Below are positions 57,175 to 64,000 of a stretch of 64,000 bases of DNA, one piece after another (position 1 is the stretch's first letter; each line of letters opens with the position of its first letter). This DNA comes from Amycolatopsis vancoresmycina. Its GTDB lineage: Bacteria > Actinomycetota > Actinomycetes > Mycobacteriales > Pseudonocardiaceae. The position numbers and the translations under genes are program-made. The stretch is taken from positions 180,989 through 244,988 of the forward strand of contig NZ_JNYY01000012.1 in assembly GCF_000716785.1 (NCBI RefSeq), given 5' to 3'. The notes beneath the pieces were generated by a model. The model was not told the DNA's origin. It did not search any database and was given only the letters and a program-made list of their open reading frames with translations.

Positions 57175-58791
57175 TCACCGGGCACAGGTGAAACTCGTGG
57201 CGCGGTCCGGGTCACCGGCCCAGTACCGCGGCCACGCCGGGTACTCGCAGAGGGGGCGGGTCCGCTGGTGGGCCAGGTCGGTGACGACCTGGCCCGCCGG
57301 TGCCCGGCCCTGCTCGACCCACCGTTCGAGGGCCGAAAGCGAGTCCCAGCCGGCCGCGAACGCCGGTGTCCCGAAGTTGGCGTGGTTGGCCCCGGGCACG
57401 ACGTAGTAGCGCAGGAACTCGCTCGTCGCCCGCGGGCCCGCCACGGCACGCACCCGCTCGTAGTAGTCGCTCGTCGAGTACGGCGAGACCAGTTCGTCCG
57501 CAGCGCCGTGCATCAGGATCAGCTTCCCGCCGGCGCGGGCGAACGGGCGCAGGTCCGCGTTGTTCCGGTCCTCGATCGCGGACAGGGCACTGATCCGGCC
57601 GAGCCACGCGCCGGGACGGCGGGGATCGATGTCGAGGGCGTTGTGGAGCGGGTCCCGGGTGAGGAAGTACTTGACCCACTGGTCCCAATACTGCATCCCG
57701 TAGCCGCTCGTCACCGGCATCGGGTCGGCCGGCGCCGTGGTGCCGAAGCCGAGGAACGGCGTCCGCATGTCCGCCCCCGAGAGGAACGGGAAGCCCGGGT
57801 AAGCGGTTTCCCCGCTGGCGACCCGATACGGCCACCGGAACGGCGACGACATCGCGCGCACCGCGCCGAGCTGGGCATCGGACAGGCAGGCCGGGCCGGT
57901 GTCGGCCCCGCCCGGGCAGCGAAGCACGCGCGGGTCGAAGCGGCAGCCCGCCGGGTTCGAGACGATCTTGTCGGCGACGCCGTCCAAGCCGTCACAGGCG
58001 TTGATGACGCTGTCGTAGAGGAGTGTCTGCTTCGCGGGTCCGGGGAAAGCACCGGGACGTGCCAGGATTTGCGTCAGGTAGCCCAAATCGAGGATCTCGG
58101 CGAGGTTGTTCCACGCCGGGAAGGCGGAAATCACGCCGTCGAACGCGGCCGGCCACCGCTGCGCGACGACGAGGGCTTCGCGGCCGCCGGTCGACCCGCC
58201 GGAGAAGAACACTTCGGCGGGCGTCGCCGCGTAGGCGTGGCGGATCAGGAACAGGCTCGCGTCCCGGGTCTTCTTGAGGGCGTCTCCGGCGGCGAAATTG
58301 GTCAGGGCCTCGTCGTTCAGGCCGAACGATCCGTCGAGGGACGGTGGCCGCGCCGGGTTCTGCTGGTGACCCGAGTCGCTCCCGAAGGTGGCGTACCCCC
58401 GGGCCAGCGGCGCCGGCCGGTCGGCGGGCCCGAACGGCACGTTCGCCGTCACGTCGGGGATCGTGCCGTTGAACCCGCCGCCGCCGAACATCAGCGCCTT
58501 GTGGTTCCACGCGCGGGGCAGCGCGACGCGCAGCTTGATCGCGGGCGCGGCCGGGTCGACCGGGAACAGGTCGGCGTCGACCTGGCAGTACTCACCCGCA
58601 ACGGGATTCGACACCTCCGACACCGCCGTGACGCGGCCGCCGGTGGTCGGCAGGCTCATCGCCCGCGCCGGGATCGCCAGCCCGGCGAGCCCGGCGCAGT
58701 CCGGGGCCGCCGGGGCCGCCGCGGCGGCGGGCGCGGCGGCGCTCGCCGCCAGCACCACGGCCGCCGACACCAGGAACTTGCGCGTTCTCAT
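57175..58791 (-). CDS. Tannase/feruloyl esterase-family alpha/beta hydrolase lacking the paired cysteines
   Basis: A 538-residue secreted esterase with a signal peptide (MRTRKFLVSAAVVLAASAAAP). The fold is that of the tannase/feruloyl esterase family: LMFGGGGFNGTIPD, YATFGSDSGHQ, Ser in FFSGGSTGGREAL, Asp in LMHGAADELVSP, His in VPGANHANFG. In typical members Cys residues flank the Ser and His (CS and HC) and form a disulfide; here both are changed together, GS and HA. It likely cleaves plant phenolic or polyester esters. It follows the MHS transporter by 12 bases, forming an operon, and converges on the GH3 gene. Confidence 0.88.
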   Translation of the reverse strand: MRTRKFLVSAAVVLAASAAAPAAAAAPAAPDCAGLAGLAIPARAMSLPTTGGRVTAVSEVSNPVAGEYCQVDADLFPVDPAAPAIKLRVALPRAWNHKALMFGGGGFNGTIPDVTANVPFGPADRPAPLARGYATFGSDSGHQQNPARPPSLDGSFGLNDEALTNFAAGDALKKTRDASLFLIRHAYAATPAEVFFSGGSTGGREALVVAQRWPAAFDGVISAFPAWNNLAEILDLGYLTQILARPGAFPGPAKQTLLYDSVINACDGLDGVADKIVSNPAGCRFDPRVLRCPGGADTGPACLSDAQLGAVRAMSSPFRWPYRVASGETAYPGFPFLSGADMRTPFLGFGTTAPADPMPVTSGYGMQYWDQWVKYFLTRDPLHNALDIDPRRPGAWLGRISALSAIEDRNNADLRPFARAGGKLILMHGAADELVSPYSTSDYYERVRAVAGPRATSEFLRYYVVPGANHANFGTPAFAAGWDSLSALERWVEQGRAPAGQVVTDLAHQRTRPLCEYPAWPRYWAGDPDRATSFTCAR

Positions 58792-58803
58792 TGCGGCTCC
58801 TTC

Positions 58804-60171
58804 TCAGTGGAGGTGCGCGCCCGGGACGGCGTGCGGATCGGCGCGGACCTCGGCGGGGTTCGTCTCGGGCAGGAACCACGCGCTGGCGAAGGTGATCAGC
58901 CCCATCGCCGTGATGTAGACCGCGACCGGCCAGGTGCTCCCGGTCCCCGCGATCAGCGCGGTCATCAGGAACGGCGTGCCGCCGCTGACGATGATCGCCG
59001 ACAGCTGGTAGGCCAGCGACGCACCCGAGTAGCGGACGTTGGGGGCGAACAGCTCGCCGAGGAAGCTCGCGATCGGGCCGTAGGTGAGGCACTGGAACAC
59101 GAATCCCACCGTCACGGCGACGAAGATCAGCGGCAGGGACGCGGTGTTCACGAGCCCGAAGTAGGGGAAGGCCCAGGCGGCCACGCCCAGCCCGCCGATG
59201 AGGATCAGCGGGCGCCGGCCCACCTTGTCCGAGAAGTACCCGGACCACGGGATGGTCGCGAGCATCGCTGCGGAGCTGAGCAGCACGACCGCCAGCAGCG
59301 CGTTGCGCTTGAGGCCGAGGGTGCCGGTGCCGTAGCTCAGCAGGCCGGAAATGCTGACGTAGAACAGGCTGTTGGTGGCGGACAGCAGCCCGCAGCCGAG
59401 CAGGATGGTGCCCCACCGGCGGCGGACGACCTCGGCCAGCGGTGCCCGGACCACCGGCTTCGCCGTTTCCCGTTGCAGGGCGCGGAACTCCGGCGTGTCC
59501 TCCACCTTGGCCTGGATGTAGAGCACGACGCCGAACATCACGACGCTGAGCAGGAACGGGATGCGCCAGCCCCAGCTCAGGAAGGCGGCGTCCGGCATCA
59601 GGGCGCTCGCCGCCACGAAGATCAGGTTGGACAGCACCACGGCCACCGGCACGCTGGTCTGGCCGAAGGTCCCGGCGAACCCGCGCCGCTTCGGACCGGC
59701 GGATTCGGTCAGCAGCAGCACGATCCCGCCCCACTGGCCGCCGGCCGCGAGCCCCTGGACGAACCGCAGGACGACCAGCAGGATCGGGGCCACCGCGCCG
59801 GCGCTCGCCGCGCTGGGCAGGCAGCCGATGAGGAAGGTGGCGGCGCCCATCAGGGCCAGGCAGGCGACGACGACCGGCTTGCGCCCGTACCGGTCGCCGA
59901 GGTGCCCGGCTAGCACCCCGCCGACCGGCCGCGCCACGAACCCCGCCCAGAACGTGCTGAAGGCCAGGAGCGTCCCGGTCAGCGCCGTCGCGTGCGGGAA
60001 GAACACCTTCGGGAACACCAGCGCGGCCGCGGTGCCGTAGAGGAAGAAGTCGTACCACTCGATCGAACTGCCGACGAGCCCCGCCGCCAGCAGTTTGCGG
60101 AAGGCCCGGCGCCCGGTCGCGGACACCGCGGTGCCGGACTGCCCGTCGGGTTGGGTGAGCGGGATGGCCAT
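58804..60171 (-). CDS. MFS transporter, metabolite:H+ symporter (MHS) family
   Basis: A 455-residue, 12-helix carrier with the MHS hallmarks: SSIEWYDFFLYGTAAALVFPKVFF at helix 1, the RPVGGVLAGHLGDRYGRKP loop, VLRFVQGLAAGGQWGG, WGWRIPFLLS and EDTPEF. The family imports organic acids such as shikimate, ketoglutarate or aromatic acids. The operon with the tannase-like esterase suggests uptake of the phenolic acid it releases. ATG 60171 is chosen; its ribosome site (AAGGCGG) is moderate. It diverges from the GAF-PucR regulator. Confidence 0.92.
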   Translation of the reverse strand: MAIPLTQPDGQSGTAVSATGRRAFRKLLAAGLVGSSIEWYDFFLYGTAAALVFPKVFFPHATALTGTLLAFSTFWAGFVARPVGGVLAGHLGDRYGRKPVVVACLALMGAATFLIGCLPSAASAGAVAPILLVVLRFVQGLAAGGQWGGIVLLLTESAGPKRRGFAGTFGQTSVPVAVVLSNLIFVAASALMPDAAFLSWGWRIPFLLSVVMFGVVLYIQAKVEDTPEFRALQRETAKPVVRAPLAEVVRRRWGTILLGCGLLSATNSLFYVSISGLLSYGTGTLGLKRNALLAVVLLSSAAMLATIPWSGYFSDKVGRRPLILIGGLGVAAWAFPYFGLVNTASLPLIFVAVTVGFVFQCLTYGPIASFLGELFAPNVRYSGASLAYQLSAIIVSGGTPFLMTALIAGTGSTWPVAVYITAMGLITFASAWFLPETNPAEVRADPHAVPGAHLH

Positions 60172-61958
60172 GGGTGCCGCCTTCGTCGATGAGCGCCGGC
60201 AGGTGATGGCGGTCATGGTAGGGCGCGGTTACGCTGCCCCCGGAGGTGTGGACCACCCACTCCTCCGCACCCCGCGGTGGGGTTTTCGCCCACCTGACAC
60301 CGGAGGACCGTGCCGTGACCAGTGGCTCGCCCGGACGACGGCAGCGTGAACTGGCGTCGTTGTACGCGACCGTCAAATCGCTCACCGCACTGGGCGAGCT
60401 CGACGAGGTCCTGCAGTCGATCGTGCACCACGCGCACGACCTGATCGGCACCGACTTCACCTACCTCTCGCTGGTCGGCGCGGACGGCAGGCTCTCGGCG
60501 CGCGCGTCGGACGGGACGATCTCCGCCGAGTTCCTCGCCGCGACCATCCCGGCCACGGTCGGGCTCGGCGGCAAGGTGCTGGCGTCCAAGAGCCCGCACT
60601 GGGTGCGCGACTACGCCAGCTCGACGCGCATCCGGCACGATCCGGACTTCGACCGGCTGGTCGGCACCGAGGAACTGGTGGCGCTGCTCGGGGTGCCGCT
60701 GGTCATCCGCGGCGAGGCGGTCGGTGCCCTGTTCGCCGCGGACCGCTCGGAACGGTCCTTCCAGGCCGAGGAAATCGCGCTGCTGAACGCGTTCGCCGAC
60801 CACGCCGCCGTCGCGCTCGACAACGCCCGGCTGTACGAGGAAAGCCGGACCGCGCTGCGGGAACTGCGGGTCGCCTACCGGAAGATCGAGCGGGCGCAGG
60901 CGATCCACGAAGCCCTGACCGGGGTCGTGCTGGGCGGCGGGACACCCGGCGACGTCGCCCAGCACCTGGCCGACCAGCTGGGCGGCAGCGTCACGCTGCT
61001 CGGCCCGGCGGACGGGCACGAGCTGGCCGGCGCGGTCGAGGACGCCCGGCGCTCGGGCCGCTGCGCGGTTTCGGTGGCCGCGGACGGAACCACCCGCAGC
61101 GTGGCCGCGATCCAGGCCGGTGACAGCTACCTCGGCGCGCTGGTGTGGACCCGGGACGCGGCCGGCCGCCACGGCGCACCGGACGACACCGACCTGCGGA
61201 CCCTCGAACGCGCCACCCACATCCTGGGGCTGCTCGTCCTCAAGGAGCGGGCCGTGGCCGAGGCGGGCGAACGGGTGAGCGGCGAACTGCTGACCGAGCT
61301 CGTCCTCGGCGGCCCCACGATCGGCCCGGCCCAGCGCGCCCGCGCCCGCGCCCGCGCCATCGACGTCGACCGCCTGGACCTGGTGCTGGTCGCGGACTGC
61401 CCGGCGGTGCCGCCGGCCGGCCTGGCCCGGCACCTCTACGACCTCGCCCGCGTCCACAACGGACTGGCCGGCGAACACCTCGGCCGGGCCACGATGATCC
61501 TGCCCGGCCCCGACGCGGACCGCACCGTGGCCGACGTCCACACCGGACTCCGGCGCTCGCTGGGCGAGCCCGTCCTCGTCGTCGGCGAACCCGCCGCGGA
61601 CCACGACTGGGCCCGCGCGTTCGCACTGGCCGGCCGCTGCAGCGCCGTGCTGCGCGCGCTCGGGCACACCGACCTGGGGGCCACCACGGGCGAATACGCC
61701 TTGTACGCCATGGTTTTCGATCCCGAGCGGGCCGGTGAGCTCGACCGGTTCCTCGCCGCCTCGATCGGTGCCCTCCTCGAGTACGACGAGCGGCGCGGCA
61801 CGGACCTGGTCGGCACGCTCAGCGCGTACTACGTCCACCGCGCCAACGTCGCCGCGACGGCCCGTGCGCTGCACCTGCACGTCAACACACTGCTCAAGCG
61901 GCTGGACCGGGCCGGGACCGTGCTCGGGGCCGGCTGGCGCCACGGGAACGACCTCGAA

Positions 61959-63614
<1,656 letters not shown>

Positions 63615-63853
63615 GGCACCCCCTTTCCTTCCGGTCGCGGGGTGAACTCTAGGAGCGGTTCCGGCCGGGGAGAGAGGGCGGAACCGCCCACTCGTCCGGC
63701 TCCTCTGGTGGTGATCACCTCCACGCCGGCGGGGCCGTTGCCCGCCCCGGACAGCGATCGGGAGATTTTCGGGCAGCCGGTGGCCCATACCGGTGAAACC
63801 GGGTCCGGCGCTGCTAATTTCGGGCGACGACTCGGTGAAAAGAGGGTTGCGCA

Positions 63854-64000
63854 GTGGCAAACCCGCTGGTGGCGGAGACGAAGGATTCCACGAAGGCGTA
63901 CTCGGGGATTTCGCTGCTGGAGTCGGCGAACGATCTGAAGTCGGCCATCGAGAGCGGTGATTGGGCGTCGGTCGCGATGGGGGCGGTCGGGACGGCGCTG
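63854..64000 (+). CDS. N-terminus of a large Pseudonocardiaceae-type exported (ESX/toxin-like) protein, cut by window edge
   Basis: Forty-nine residues are visible from GTG 63854, beginning VANPLVAETKDSTKAYSG and continuing ISLLESANDLKSAIESGDW and ASVAMGAVGTAL. This N-terminal pattern (NPLV, then a helix pair with SG-W) is one I associate with WXG100-like leaders of large polymorphic toxins in Amycolatopsis and relatives. AGAGGG precedes the start. The rest lies outside the window, so the toxin domain and any immunity gene cannot be seen. It could also be a shorter ESX-type protein. Confidence 0.65.
   Translation, partial: MANPLVAETKDSTKAYSGISLLESANDLKSAIESGDWASVAMGAVGTAL

Overview
The window is very GC-rich, its codons end almost always in G or C, and gene density is high. 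It carries SARP-, nSTAND- and ANTAR-type regulators, large secreted carbohydrate-active enzymes, and at its right edge the start of a long protein that resembles Pseudonocardiaceae exported toxins. I infer a filamentous actinomycete, most likely Amycolatopsis or a close relative. I see no rRNA, tRNA, CRISPR array, insertion sequence or prophage.

Layout. 1-3 kb: an FtsX-type ABC exporter (permease cut by the window edge), with a divergent histidine kinase. 4.4-8.8 kb: five tightly packed minus-strand genes encoding a KAS III-like enzyme, a BtrK/DapDC-like PLP decarboxylase, a half-length thiolase-fold protein, a NarL-type response regulator and an MBL-fold hydrolase. Upstream are three heptamer direct repeats at exact 11-bp spacing, 8 bp from a -10 hexamer, the standard layout of a SARP site. 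The next gene (8.9-12.0 kb) encodes an XRE-SARP-NB-ARC-TPR activator. This looks like a self-contained biosynthetic mini-cluster. 12-17.9 kb: three dehydrogenase or hydrolase units with MarR and LysR regulators, and small stress-type genes. 13.4-23.6 kb: STAS, GAF and ANTAR regulators and small proteins, four of them behind sigma-B-type promoters (GNNT-N15/16-GGGTAC). A SEFIR/TIR protein, a secreted six-cysteine protein and a membrane-anchored XRE regulator lie among them.

23.6-29.4 kb is the most unusual region. It holds a SARP/BTAD-NACHT-multispanning membrane protein, a SEFIR-NPCBM protein, and a receptor-like pseudokinase with one transmembrane helix, PASTA and NPCBM. The last two share the rare NPCBM module and converge on one terminator. 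This could be a sensing or conflict (defence-like) module. 29.7-35.2 kb: an aldo-keto reductase and a DUF308 membrane protein, each facing a TetR gene with clear palindromic operators, then an epimerase and a PucR-type regulator.

35.2-63.6 kb is mainly nutrient acquisition: GH10 xylanase with CBM2, a large subtilase, GH127 arabinofuranosidase with a ricin-type lectin domain, an oligopeptide-type ABC importer, a PMT-like glycosyltransferase, a radical SAM/SPASM protein, an NB-ARC-TPR protein, a very large GH3 enzyme, a tannase/feruloyl-esterase-like enzyme with an MHS-family transporter, a GAF-PucR regulator and an acyl-CoA ligase. Together these fit uptake and turnover of arabinoxylan and plant phenolic esters. 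Xylanase-type GAAA-N-TTTC boxes, a LacI-type operator and a shared AT-rich 13-mer suggest how parts of it are controlled. Convergent gene pairs are usually separated by strong GC hairpins.
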